Positions 17,646 through 26,035 of a stretch of 64,000 nt of DNA are shown here, piece by piece. The stretch comes from Evansella halocellulosilytica (lineage in GTDB: Bacteria; Bacillota; Bacilli; Bacillales; Salisediminibacteriaceae): assembly GCF_002335745.1 (NCBI RefSeq), contig NZ_NIST01000001.1, forward strand, positions 3,217,295 through 3,281,294, given 5' to 3'. The notes under the pieces were generated by a model. That model was not told the DNA's origin. It made no database searches and was given only the letters and a program-made list of their open reading frames with translations. The number at the start of each line of letters is the position of its first letter. The first letter of the stretch is position 1. Both the position numbers and the translations under genes were made by a program.

Positions 17646-17810
17646 TGCTTGCTTTCACCCCAGGGCACAAGTGCGACATCCGCTCTTACTTCACTTTGTT
17701 CGTATTCACGGTGTCTTCTTTGCCACGGACGAACGGTTGAACTACTTCGACCAAGCTCGAAGGGATCTCAACTCGTCCATTTTTCCGTAGGAAAGAGCAT
17801 TGCTTCTTCG
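17646..17810 (-). repeat. Dispersed repeat family A, copy A2 (reverse orientation)
   Basis: On the plus strand it reads CTTTCACCCCAGGGCACAAG, TGCGACATC, ACTTCACTTTGTTCGTATTC and GGTGTCTTCTTTGCC, the reverse complement of the family core. An outer stem (CCACGGA...TCCGTAGG) encloses an inner palindrome CTTCGACCAAGCTCGAAG (17743). Confidence 0.65.
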
Positions 17811-18068
17811 AAAATACATCGATTTGTCTCGACGGATAAACAACAAAGCCATATTAGTAGAGGAAGAGACAGTCGCGCAGTACCTTACACCTTTTGATGA
17901 CAACTTTATTTGCGTCATGTCATTTATTATCTTAAATGATGGATACGAAATGAACATAAATATCTTTGATAACAAAAGCCCATTCCCATTTAAATTGAGA
18001 TAAAAATGAGCTGAGATACAACTTCCCACAACGTTTTTTCTGCTATTAGTATGTCATTTAACTATTAT
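17811..18068. other. Intergenic stretch without an assignable gene
   Basis: A 67-codon plus-strand frame (17800-18003) overlaps copy A2 at its start and has no ribosome site. Its second half reads plausibly protein-like (EEETVAQYLTPFDDNFICVM), but I recognise no family. It is bounded by repeats A2 and A3 and is best treated as possible gene debris. Confidence 0.4.
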
Positions 18069-18275
18069 CATGTACTTGAAAGAGCGCCAGGCGGCGACTC
18101 AAGCGGGAAAAGCAATAGTCGAAAATCCCCTAGGTGCACACAGTGTGGCACCTAGGAAGTTGAGGCATTGCCCGCTGCAAAGAAGACACTACGAATGCAA
18201 ACGAAGTGCAGCACGAGTAGATGTCGCACTTGTGCTTTGGAGTGAAAGCGTCCGCCGTATAGCGATTTCGAATTC
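18069..18275 (+). repeat. Dispersed repeat family A, copy A3
   Basis: Starts CATGTACTTGAAAGAGCGCC. Outer arms GCGGGAAAAGCAA and TTGCCCGC enclose a perfect inner hairpin CCTAGGTGC/GCACCTAGG (18130-18157). The core GCAAAGAAGACACTACGAAT, GCAAACGAAGTGCAGCACGA and GATGTCGCACTTGTGC follows, ending TAGCGATTTCGAATTCT. This is the most regular copy. Confidence 0.8.
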
Positions 18276-18324
18276 TATTTGATTATGAAAAGGGATGTCT
18301 TCAAAATTCTTTTGGCACGGACCA

Positions 18325-18415
18325 AATGAATAAGGTCCCTTAAGGGACTCTGGTGGTAAAGTGCCCTTATAGGGCGAAATGAAAACCGCCCGTTTTACGG
18401 GCGGATACTTATTTG
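18325..18415. repeat. Cluster of small perfect hairpins after repeat A3
   Basis: Three palindromes follow each other: GGTCCCTTAAGGGAC (18332), GTGCCCTTATAGGGC (18360) and CCGCCCGTTTTACGGGCGG (18388-18406). The segment GGGCGAAATGAAAACCGCCC also follows repeat A4 at 48920, so it belongs to the extended family A unit. No coding capacity. Confidence 0.6.
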
Positions 18416-18568
18416 ATAAAGGAGGGAGGGGAAGCATCTTAATATAAAGGTGAGCTCTGTTTTATTTCTTTAGGTGCAACATTTATGGCATAAAGTTTAT
18501 GTAGATTATTCATTCTTAATCTTCTCATGCATAGGATAGAAAGGGGAAATGAATAAGGAGGGGATTCT

Positions 18569-19453
18569 ATGCAGCCAGATAAGACATACGAAGGAGAAGT
18601 CAGGCGATGGTTATTAAAAATGGAAGAAGAAATTCATGACACATTTAATGATCCTAATCATCCATTGCTAGGACAAGTAAATGATTTATTAAAAGACCAT
18701 TTTTCACGTAATACGGCACCGTTACCAATCGAAGAACGAGAAAAACTGAATGAAGAGATTCAACGAATTTATCAAAGTTATATAGCTTATGTTAAGGATA
18801 GGGCGGAATCAGAGGCTTTTAATCGAGTACCGATAGGCGAGCATCGACTTCCCGATCTACCATATGCTTATAATGCGTTGGAACCGTATATTAGTGAACG
18901 TATTATGACATTACATCATCAAAAGCATCATCAATCATACGTTGATGGTCTCAATAAAGCTGAAAAAGAATTGCAAAAGCAAAGAAGGAAAGGTACATTT
19001 GAGAATATTAAACATTGGGAGCGTGAATTAGCGTTTCATGGTGCAGGTCACTATTTGCATACATTATTTTGGGAGACGATGTCGCCAGAAGGAGGAGGGA
19101 GACCAACAGGTGAGCTGTTAGCACAAATAGAACGAGATTTTGGAAGTTATTCTGCTTTTAAACAACAATTTTCAAAGGCAGCTGAAGAAGTTGAAGCTGT
19201 TGGCTGGGCAATACTAGTATGGGCACCTAGAGCTGGCCGCTTAGAAATTTTAACAGCAGAAAAGCATCAAAACTTGTCCCAATGGGATGTCATTCCAATA
19301 TTGCCTTTAGATGTATGGGAGCACGCTTATTATTTGCAATATGAAAATGAGAGAAAAGAATATATTAATAATTGGTGGAATGTTGTGAATTGGAGGGCGG
19401 TACAAGAGAGATTTAATCAAGCAAGTACAAATTTATGGCATCCACTCGCTTAA
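18569..19453 (+). CDS. sodF: Fe/Mn superoxide dismutase with N-terminal extension (SodF-like)
   Basis: Converts superoxide to oxygen and peroxide. 294 residues: an ~95-residue helical N-terminal extension (EEEIHDTFNDPNHPLLGQ, IQRIYQSYIAYVKDRAES), then a complete SOD domain from LPDLPYAYNALEPYI. Metal ligands are in MTLHHQKHH, HGAGHYLHTLFWE and LPLDVWEHAYY (Asp and His). Length and extension agree with B. subtilis SodF rather than SodA. GGAGGGGA precedes the ATG. No signal peptide is seen, so cytoplasmic. Metal preference cannot be settled by eye. Confidence 0.9.
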   Translation: MQPDKTYEGEVRRWLLKMEEEIHDTFNDPNHPLLGQVNDLLKDHFSRNTAPLPIEEREKLNEEIQRIYQSYIAYVKDRAESEAFNRVPIGEHRLPDLPYAYNALEPYISERIMTLHHQKHHQSYVDGLNKAEKELQKQRRKGTFENIKHWERELAFHGAGHYLHTLFWETMSPEGGGRPTGELLAQIERDFGSYSAFKQQFSKAAEEVEAVGWAILVWAPRAGRLEILTAEKHQNLSQWDVIPILPLDVWEHAYYLQYENERKEYINNWWNVVNWRAVQERFNQASTNLWHPLA

Positions 19454-19539
19454 TAAAAAATACCTAGAAAACGACGATTGTCAATTGCTTGAATGAATTC
19501 CATAAATCTGAGCTTCTGCGATGCAACGATTCTAAACAT

Positions 19540-19671
19540 GAAAAAAGGGGTACCTCCCTAATGCCAAATTTAGTAAGTGACTAGCAATCTAAATGAATGG
19601 GAGGAACCCCTTATGTCTATTGTAAGAAAAGAGAGTATTTTAGCATACGAAATTTATATGAATTAGAGACA
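19540..19671 (+). pseudogene. Decayed start of an insertion-sequence transposase with its leader hairpin
   Basis: AAGGGGTACCTCCC (19549) and GGGAGGAACCCCTT (19600) form a long inverted repeat. An ATG (19615) follows that reads MSIVRKES and then, after a frameshift, FSIRNLYELETLYRYMF. This resembles the N-terminus of a transposase of the MSIVRxESLFSIxELYELE type, which I recall from Bacillaceae IS elements. Only the first ~25 codons remain. Confidence 0.45.
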
Positions 19672-20379
19672 TTATACAGATATATGTTTAATGTACGGTG
19701 CATGATTTAATTGCAAGTATAATGGTTGATCTTTCGTCCATTCACCATAAATGACATATTCTACGTTGATCCCTTGTTTTTCTAAGTGTCTCATAATTTC
19801 TTCTTTAGGAATAGGGATTTCCTGTAAATTATCTTCAATCCATTCACCGTCGGTAATAAACGACATCGGTAAAGGAACTTGTTTAGGTGGTATATGTAAA
19901 TCCGTTTTTACTGTGTTTTGATATGGATGCTTTTTTAAGACATTTATCGTTCCGTTCGCCTCTAAAATGGCATATTCTACTTCTTGAATGGAGAAAACAT
20001 CTTTGTTTCTTAAAAGATTTTGAAGTTGATTTAAGTCTAATCGATTTTTCTTTAACTGGTTTCGGTCTATTTTTCCTTGATGGATCACAATCGATGGTTT
20101 TCCTTCTAAAAAGCTTCGAGTTTTTTTCCACTTTTGCGTAATCCACTCAACAATTGAAATGAGAGTGCCCCATAATAAGATGGCATATAAGACATAATTG
20201 ATCCCGATTTCCTTATCATAAATCGCATTCCCAACTAGTTCTCCTAGAACTAAAGCGGAAATAAAATCAAAAGGTGTTAATTGAGTAATTTGGGTTTTTC
20301 CTAAAACTTTTGTTAAAAATAGCAATGCTATAAAACCTATTAGTAATTCAATAGACAATGCTGTAAAGTTTGTATTCAA
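19672..20379 (-). CDS. DUF421 membrane protein (YetF family)
   Basis: 235 residues: three membrane segments in the first 90 residues (LSIELLIGFIALLFLTKVLG, FDFISALVLGELVGNAIYD, YVLYAILLWGTLISIVEW), then a cytoplasmic part with the typical FLEGKPSIVIHQGKIDRNQL and VEYAILEANGTINVL. Members of this family occur with spoVA genes, including on the mobile spoVA2mob operon linked to spore heat resistance. Here it lies divergently beside spoVA operon 2, which suggests a spore-membrane role (inference). Confidence 0.85.
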   Translation of the reverse strand: MNTNFTALSIELLIGFIALLFLTKVLGKTQITQLTPFDFISALVLGELVGNAIYDKEIGINYVLYAILLWGTLISIVEWITQKWKKTRSFLEGKPSIVIHQGKIDRNQLKKNRLDLNQLQNLLRNKDVFSIQEVEYAILEANGTINVLKKHPYQNTVKTDLHIPPKQVPLPMSFITDGEWIEDNLQEIPIPKEEIMRHLEKQGINVEYVIYGEWTKDQPLYLQLNHAPYIKHISV

Positions 20380-20432
20380 TGTTCTGCCACCTCTACTTGT
20401 TTCTCTTTATAGAGTTGGCATTTTAGGAAAAT

Positions 20433-20951
20433 TTATGAAAAAAGAATGATTTTTTGTATGTAATTGTTTAATTTCTTTGTTAATTGTTTAGATGCGTAAT
20501 GAATTTCATTAACTTCTTCAGTCCCTCTAAAAACACTTCTAATGTTTCCATTAGTCGTTAACCAGTGTTTATTTAAATAGTTACGATATGCTAACCAAAA
20601 CTGCTCAATCATTATTTCTTCTTCCTTGTTATAAACGGCTGATATCAATGTTGAAGGAATTGAAAGCTCTTGAGGAGCGAGTTCAATCTCTTTTTTATGT
20701 AATTGTGTGCATTGCTTTTGTACCGAGTTTCTCACTTGCATACATTGTAATTCTACGGTTCTTTTTATTTCTTCTTCCCACTCATCTACATAATCTAATT
20801 CGAGATTATCGCTAATAGTGCGTTGCTCATCAGTTCTTTTGCTACAGTTATGTGCACGAATAGATGAATTCAGTTTGTACATTAATAACAAAAAGAAAAT
20901 AATTTGTAAAAATAATATAAGAATAATTCCAATTAGTATGTAATGATCCAT
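20433..20951 (-). CDS. Hypothetical one-pass membrane protein beside spoVA operon 2
   Basis: 172 residues from the ATG at 20951, which follows GAGAGGTCG; the frame is open upstream to 21050 but overlaps the divergent promoter. One membrane helix (residues 4-24, LIGIILILFLQIIFFLLLMY), then a charged segment with DEWEEEIKRTVELQ and a C-terminal region with MIEQFWLAYRNYLNKHWLTT. I do not recognise a family. It probably forms one transcript ahead of the DUF421 gene. Confidence 0.6.
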   Translation of the reverse strand: MDHYILIGIILILFLQIIFFLLLMYKLNSSIRAHNCSKRTDEQRTISDNLELDYVDEWEEEIKRTVELQCMQVRNSVQKQCTQLHKKEIELAPQELSIPSTLISAVYNKEEEIMIEQFWLAYRNYLNKHWLTTNGNIRSVFRGTEEVNEIHYASKQLTKKLNNYIQKIILFS

Positions 20952-21074
20952 TATTTCACGACCTCTCAAATCAATTAATCCTTTTATTTCGTTACATTTC
21001 TTCAATCGTATCAGAAAATCAGCATTATCTACACATGAGAAAAAATACATTTAATGGATATTCAGAAAGTAAAA

Positions 21075-21103
21075 GTATAAAAACTTGTGAAATAAAAATA
21101 CTA
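21075..21103 (+). promoter_or_regulatory. Candidate sigma-F/sigma-G promoter of spoVA operon 2
   Basis: GTATA (21075-21079) and AATACTA (21097-21103) are separated by 17 bases, about 30 bases before the lipoprotein start. Compare GTATT-N18-CATACTA in front of spoVA operon 1. Confidence 0.4.
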
Positions 21104-21133
21104 CTTTTAAACGAGAAGGAGGATACCGCGAAC

Positions 21134-21586
21134 ATGAATCGGATGAGTAAATCAGGATTACTTCTATTATTAGTTGTCTCGCTATTAGTCAGCTGTCAGA
21201 CATGGGATAAAGGGCACTATGAAGGAAGTAATATAACTCCATTTCACAATAAAGAGCTTTCAACGTCTCAAAATAAGGCGATGGGGGCTAAAGATGAAGT
21301 AGAACCGATGAAAGAAGTAGAAAGAGCTAGAGCTTTGTCAGTAGATGATGATATTTATGTTGCGTTAACTGTAACAGGTTTTCAAAGATTTTTCTTAAAT
21401 GATATTCGGAAAAAAGCGTATGACCGAATACAAAATAAATACAAAAAAGAGAACATTCATGTATCAACGGACCGAAAAATTGATATCGAGTTAAGAGATA
21501 TTGAACGAGAGTTACAAAAAGACAATATGACGAAAGAGCAATTGAAAAAAAGGTTAAAGAAAGTTGAAGATGATATGAAAGGATAA
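21134..21586 (+). CDS. YhcN/YlaJ-type sporulation lipoprotein
   Basis: 150 residues. The ATG at 21134 follows AAGGAGG; the frame is open further left without support. Lipoprotein signal peptide with lipobox LLVSC (Cys21). The mature part holds the YhcN/YlaJ-like ALSVDDDIYVALTVTGFQRF and a basic helical tail (LKKRLKKVEDDMKG). Such lipoproteins sit in the inner spore membrane in Bacillus. First gene of spoVA operon 2. Confidence 0.82.
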   Translation: MNRMSKSGLLLLLVVSLLVSCQTWDKGHYEGSNITPFHNKELSTSQNKAMGAKDEVEPMKEVERARALSVDDDIYVALTVTGFQRFFLNDIRKKAYDRIQNKYKKENIHVSTDRKIDIELRDIERELQKDNMTKEQLKKRLKKVEDDMKG

Positions 21587-21602
21587 AGAAAGGTGAAAAA
21601 TA

Positions 21603-22064
21603 ATGAGTAAAAATGAACCACAATCTCCCACTCAGCAAGAATATAAACAAATTGCTTCAAAATATGAGAAGAAACGTCCAATTGGGAAAAACTGTTTAAA
21701 AGCATTTATTGTCGGTGGTGCCATATGTACGTTTGGACAAGCAGTTCAATATTTCTATATGTACTATTTTGATTTTACTGAGAAAACTTCAGGAGACCCG
21801 ACAGTGGCGACATTAATTGCGATTGCCATATTGTTAACCGGGTTAGGTGTTTACGATCGTTTTGCGCAGTTTTCTGGTGCAGGTACTGCAGTTCCGGTGA
21901 CTGGCTTTGCTAACTCAATGGCATCAGCAGCCATTGAACACCGCACAGAAGGTTATGTATTAGGTGTTGGGGCTAATATGTTTAAACTGGCAGGCTCTGT
22001 TATTGTTTTCGGTACTTTCGCGGCATTTGTTATTGCTCTATTGAAAACGTTACTGCAAATTTAG
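21603..22064 (+). CDS. spoVAC: Stage V sporulation protein AC, second copy (canonical sequence)
   Basis: 153 residues, four membrane segments, dipicolinate channel component of the spore inner membrane. It has the full family pattern: AFIVGGAICTFGQAVQ, YYFDFTEKTSGDPTVATL, GVYDRFAQFSGAGTAVPVTG, FANSMASAA and VGANMFKLAGSVIVFGT. From memory this copy matches B. subtilis SpoVAC better than the copy in operon 1 does. Ribosome site AGAAAGGTG. Confidence 0.94.
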   Translation: MSKNEPQSPTQQEYKQIASKYEKKRPIGKNCLKAFIVGGAICTFGQAVQYFYMYYFDFTEKTSGDPTVATLIAIAILLTGLGVYDRFAQFSGAGTAVPVTGFANSMASAAIEHRTEGYVLGVGANMFKLAGSVIVFGTFAAFVIALLKTLLQI

Positions 22065-22075
22065 GAGGACAAGCA

Positions 22076-23092
22076 ATGCTAATAGGTAATCGAACCTGGA
22101 TTTTTGAGAAGCGACCTGTTATCACCTCTACAGGTGTTATAGGTGGTCCATTTGAAAAAAAAGGGAAACTCTCTGCTGATTTTGATAAATTATATGAGGA
22201 CATGTGGTGTGGTGAGGATACGTTTGAAAAAGCACAAAAAGTATTGATGGAAGATGCTTGTACAACAGCAATTGATAAAGCATCATTACAGCAAGATGAC
22301 ATTAATTTTGTTTTTGCAGGAGATTTGTTAAATCAGATTACTTCCACGAGTTTTGCGTGCAGAACCATTAATATTCCTTACTTCGGATTATTTGGAGCTT
22401 GCTCCACTTCTATGGAAGGACTTGCTCTAGCCGCATTCGTTGTCAATGGTGATGGAGCAAACTACATTTTAACTGGATCTGCAAGTCATAATGCCGCTGT
22501 TGAAAAAACATTTCGTTACCCGACTGAATATGGTGCTCAAAAGCCGCCTACATCACAATGGACCGTTACGGCATCTGGGGTTGCGTTAGTTAGTAAAAGT
22601 GGTGTTGGTCCTGTCGTAACGTCCGCAACAGTTGGGAAAGTAGTCGATGAAGGATTAAAAGACCCTTATAATATGGGAGGAGCAATGGCACCTGCAGCAG
22701 TTGATACAATTAAAGACCATTTAGAAGATCGTGCGATCCAACCTAATTACTATGATTTAATTGTTACTGGTGATTTAGGGAGTATTGGTCGTCCTATTGC
22801 ACTAGAGTTGTTTGAAAAAGAAGGATTACTCGTAACGGAAGAACAGTTTCAAGATGCTGGTTTAATGATATATCGAGAAGGTCAGCCTGTCTTGGCCGGG
22901 GCGAGCGGATCTGGATGCTCAGCAGCCGTAACATATGGACATATACTTAATAAAATGAAACGCGGTGAATTAAACAGAGTACTCATCGTAGCTACAGGGG
23001 CTCTCTTATCTCCTTTAACGTTTCAGCAGCAAGAATCGATTCCTTGTATTGCACATGCTGTCTCTATTGAAATGCCAGGAGGTGTAGGGTAA
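22076..23092 (+). CDS. spoVAD: Stage V sporulation protein AD, second copy (canonical sequence)
   Basis: 338 residues, thiolase-fold dipicolinate-binding protein. Motifs: [33 protein letters not shown] (conserved Cys), [87 protein letters not shown] precedes the start, and the stop overlaps the next start (TAATG). Length and motifs match B. subtilis SpoVAD closely. Confidence 0.96.
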   Translation: MLIGNRTWIFEKRPVITSTGVIGGPFEKKGKLSADFDKLYEDMWCGEDTFEKAQKVLMEDACTTAIDKASLQQDDINFVFAGDLLNQITSTSFACRTINIPYFGLFGACSTSMEGLALAAFVVNGDGANYILTGSASHNAAVEKTFRYPTEYGAQKPPTSQWTVTASGVALVSKSGVGPVVTSATVGKVVDEGLKDPYNMGGAMAPAAVDTIKDHLEDRAIQPNYYDLIVTGDLGSIGRPIALELFEKEGLLVTEEQFQDAGLMIYREGQPVLAGASGSGCSAAVTYGHILNKMKRGELNRVLIVATGALLSPLTFQQQESIPCIAHAVSIEMPGGVG

Positions 23093-23442
23093 TGAGTTTT
23101 TTCTGGGCTTTTGTTGTTGGCGGTCTTATTTGTGTGATCGGTCAATTATTAATGGATGGTATGAAGTTAACTCCAGCGCATACGATGAGTGCACTTGTTG
23201 TTTCAGGAGCTATATTAGACGGCATAGGGCTGTATGAACCATTAATTGATTTTGCCGGAGCTGGAGCAACTGTGCCAATTACAAGTTTTGGAAACTCCCT
23301 TGTTCATGGAGCTTTAGCTGAGGCTGAACGACATGGTATTGTCGGGATTATGACAGGGATTTTTGAAGTAACAAGTGCTGGTATATCAGCTGCGATCATT
23401 TTTAGTTTCTTAGCCGCTCTTTTATTTAAACCGAAAGGGTGA
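23092..23442 (+). CDS. spoVAEb: Stage V sporulation protein AEb, second copy (canonical sequence)
   Basis: 116 residues, integral membrane SpoVA component. Canonical segments: [58 protein letters not shown] and [19 protein letters not shown]. Last gene of operon 2; spoVAA, AB, AEa and AF have no second copy in the window. Confidence 0.94.
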   Translation: MSFFWAFVVGGLICVIGQLLMDGMKLTPAHTMSALVVSGAILDGIGLYEPLIDFAGAGATVPITSFGNSLVHGALAEAERHGIVGIMTGIFEVTSAGISAAIIFSFLAALLFKPKG

Positions 23443-23579
23443 AAAAAAGAGGGTCTCCAAGAAGTATGACTTTTGGTGAAACTCTCTAATTTTTATTAGA
23501 GGCATGTTTCTTTGCGCGCTACTCTCCCAGGAGTGATGCGAAAACATTAAAAAATTCAATTTCCAACCATTTTTATGAG

Positions 23580-23617
23580 AGACCCTTCCTAAATCACGGT
23601 GGAATCGGGTCTTTTTT
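23580..23617 (+). terminator. Terminator after spoVA operon 2
   Basis: AGACCC (23580) pairs with GGGTCT (23607-23612), supported by TTCC/GGAA, then six T. Upstream, AGGGTCTC (23450) can alternatively pair with GAGACCCT (23577-23584), and CTCTAAT/ATTAGAG forms another hairpin near 23483, so the 175-base gap to dacF is hairpin-rich. Confidence 0.65.
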
Positions 23618-23764
23618 GTATTGCCAAAATTATAGAAAACTGTCTTGAAAAAAGATAAAGAAATGAATATGACATAACCATGATAGACGAGCATAGACTT
23701 GTACTAACTAAATGGTTGAAGAAGACAATCGCAATATTATATTTAGAGATGAGTGGAGGCAGAC

Positions 23765-24916
23765 ATGAAAAGAACATGCATTTATATATTCATGATTATT
23801 TTTTTATTAATGTCCCAGCTTACACCAGATAAAGTTAATGCAGAAGAATATCAGGGGAGTGTGTCTGCGGTAGGGGCGATTTTAATGGAACAAGAAAGTG
23901 GGAGAGTTCTATATGAAAAAGAAGCACACGAGCCGATGCGAATAGCGAGCATAACGAAGATCATGACTGCAATATTAGCAATTGAATCCGGGAAGATGGA
24001 AGAAACGGTGAAGATATCATCAAATGCTGAAGGAACTGAAGGTTCTTCGATCTACTTAACTGCAGGCGAAGAAATTACCTTAGAGGATCTTGTTTATGGA
24101 TTAATGTTAAGGTCAGGAAACGACGCCGCAATAGCAATCGCAGAGCATGTCGGAGGAAGTGTAGAAGGATTTGTTTATATGATGAACGATAAAGCAGATG
24201 AGCTTGGGATGACAAATACTGCTTTTGCAAATCCACACGGTCTCGATGATCATGAAGAACATTACTCAACTGCTTACGACATGGCACAATTAACAAAGTA
24301 TGCAATGGAAAATGAGCAATATCGTGAAATTTCTGGGACGAAAACTTATCGATCTGAGGCAGAAGACAGATATCGAGTATTTAATAATAAAAATCGATTG
24401 TTGACTCAACTCTATCGTTATTCCACAGGAGGAAAGACAGGTTACACGAAACGTGCAAAACGAACGCTTGTGTCGACTGCAACAAAAGATGAACTCGATT
24501 TAATTGCTGTTACGATTAACGCTCCAAGTGATTGGCACGACCATATGAGTTTATTTGAGTGGGCATTTGATACGTTTGAATTAAAAGAACTCGTTAAAAA
24601 GGGTAAAGTAACTCAACTGAAAGATGACTATTTTAAAGACAGGCTACTTGCTGAATATGAGTTTGAATACCCATTGTCACAGGAAGAATTGGATGATGTA
24701 ACTACGAGGCTCTTACTTTATAAACCACCTGCTGATGACCGCTGGGAAAAGGAAGGCTACCCGTATCCTATCGGAACATATCAAGTGGAACTATCTGGTG
24801 ATGTTATTGGGATTATCCCATTAAAATATATGGAAGATCAAAATGCAGAGAAAAGCTTTTGGCAAAGTATAAAGGATAAAATTTTTATGATTACTGGTGT
24901 GAAGGATCATGGTTAA
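23765..24916 (+). CDS. dacF: D-alanyl-D-alanine carboxypeptidase DacF
   Basis: Low-molecular-weight penicillin-binding protein that trims peptide side chains of cortex/germ-cell-wall peptidoglycan from the forespore side. 383 residues: signal peptide (1-28), catalytic SITK (SxxK) after RIASI, SGN in MLRSGNDAAIAIAEHVGG, KTG in GGKTGYTKRAKRT, and the beta C-terminal domain. ATG 23765 follows GGAGG. The 3' end overlaps spmA by 8 bases. Confidence 0.93.
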   Translation: MKRTCIYIFMIIFLLMSQLTPDKVNAEEYQGSVSAVGAILMEQESGRVLYEKEAHEPMRIASITKIMTAILAIESGKMEETVKISSNAEGTEGSSIYLTAGEEITLEDLVYGLMLRSGNDAAIAIAEHVGGSVEGFVYMMNDKADELGMTNTAFANPHGLDDHEEHYSTAYDMAQLTKYAMENEQYREISGTKTYRSEAEDRYRVFNNKNRLLTQLYRYSTGGKTGYTKRAKRTLVSTATKDELDLIAVTINAPSDWHDHMSLFEWAFDTFELKELVKKGKVTQLKDDYFKDRLLAEYEFEYPLSQEELDDVTTRLLLYKPPADDRWEKEGYPYPIGTYQVELSGDVIGIIPLKYMEDQNAEKSFWQSIKDKIFMITGVKDHG

Positions 24917-25499
24917 TCTCATATGGATCTCATTATTTCTCATAGGATTTATCTTCGCTGCTATTAACGGTACGATGGACAAAGTAAATGAAGGAATTTT
25001 TCAAGGAGCGAAGGAGGCCGTTATGATCTGTATCGGCCTCATCAGTGTTTTAACATTTTGGCTCGGTTTAATGAGAATTGCCGAAAAGGCAGGTTTACTA
25101 AAGGCATTGAGCAGACTTATGCAGCCGATCGTGAGGAAGCTGTTTCCAGATATCCCGCGTGATCACCCAGCAATGGGCTATATCCTTTCTAATATTAGTG
25201 CTAATTTGTTTGGATTAGGGAATGCTGCAACTCCGATGGGAATTAAAGCGATGGAGGAATTGAAAAAGCTAAACGGAGGTAAAAGTGAGGCAAGCAGGTC
25301 TATGATAACACTGTTAGCGATCAACACCGCTAGTATTACATTAATTCCAACGACTGTCATTTCCATCCGGATGCAGTATGGTTCAGTTTCACCAACTGAA
25401 ATAGTAGGAACGACAATAATAGCAACGACATGTTCTACAATTGGTGCGATACTCATTGACCGGTACTTTTATTATAGAAGAACTAGAAAAAGGGTGTGA
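24909..25499 (+). CDS. spmA: Spore maturation protein A
   Basis: 196-residue membrane protein with Gate (nucleoside-recognition) motif; with SpmB it contributes to spore core dehydration and heat resistance. Seen: EGIFQGAKEAVMICIGLIS, IPRDHPAMGYILSNISANLF, GLGNAATPMGIKAMEELKKL, LLAINTASITLIPTTVI. Translationally coupled to dacF. Confidence 0.94.
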   Translation: MVNLIWISLFLIGFIFAAINGTMDKVNEGIFQGAKEAVMICIGLISVLTFWLGLMRIAEKAGLLKALSRLMQPIVRKLFPDIPRDHPAMGYILSNISANLFGLGNAATPMGIKAMEELKKLNGGKSEASRSMITLLAINTASITLIPTTVISIRMQYGSVSPTEIVGTTIIATTCSTIGAILIDRYFYYRRTRKRV

Positions 25500-25504
25500 C
25501 GTTC

Positions 25505-26035
25505 ATGGGTTGGGTCACAACAATCTCAATATGGCTGATTCCTTCAGTCATTGCGCTCATTTTAATAGCTGGAACGATCAAACGAGTACCAACCTATGAA
25601 ACATTTGTCGATGGAGCAAAGGAAGGCATCCAAATGTCTTTTTCGATTATTCCGTATTTAGTTGGAATGTTAGTAGCTATTACAGTATTCAGAGAGTCTG
25701 GAGCAATGGAATTTTTTATGTCATTGTTTAAACCGGTATTGCACGCCTTAGGTGTTCCTTCAGACATTGTACCGTTAGCGTTGATTCGCCCTCTTTCCGG
25801 AACTGGGGCTTTAGGTATGACGAGTGATTTAATTGCTACACATGGTCCGGATTCGTTTATCGGAAGGTTAGCTTCAACAATGCAAGGAAGTACAGATACA
25901 ACGTTTTACGTACTTACCGTATATTTTGGAGCAGTCGGCATCAAAAAAATGGGAGATGCATTAAAGGTGGGTTTACTTGCAGACATTATTGGCGTCATTA
26001 GTTCTATTATAATTGTTACCCTCGTATTTATGTGA
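25505..26035 (+). CDS. spmB: Spore maturation protein B
   Basis: 176-residue membrane partner of SpmA. Motifs: KRVPTYETFVDGAKEGIQ, IIPYLVGMLVAITVFRESGA, PLALIRPLSGTGALGMTSD, GPDSFIGRLASTMQGSTDTT, YVLTVYFGAVGIKKMGDALK. The ATG at 25505 is chosen over the GTG at 25496 because AGGG(25491) is at usable distance only from the former. Confidence 0.94.
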   Translation: MGWVTTISIWLIPSVIALILIAGTIKRVPTYETFVDGAKEGIQMSFSIIPYLVGMLVAITVFRESGAMEFFMSLFKPVLHALGVPSDIVPLALIRPLSGTGALGMTSDLIATHGPDSFIGRLASTMQGSTDTTFYVLTVYFGAVGIKKMGDALKVGLLADIIGVISSIIIVTLVFM

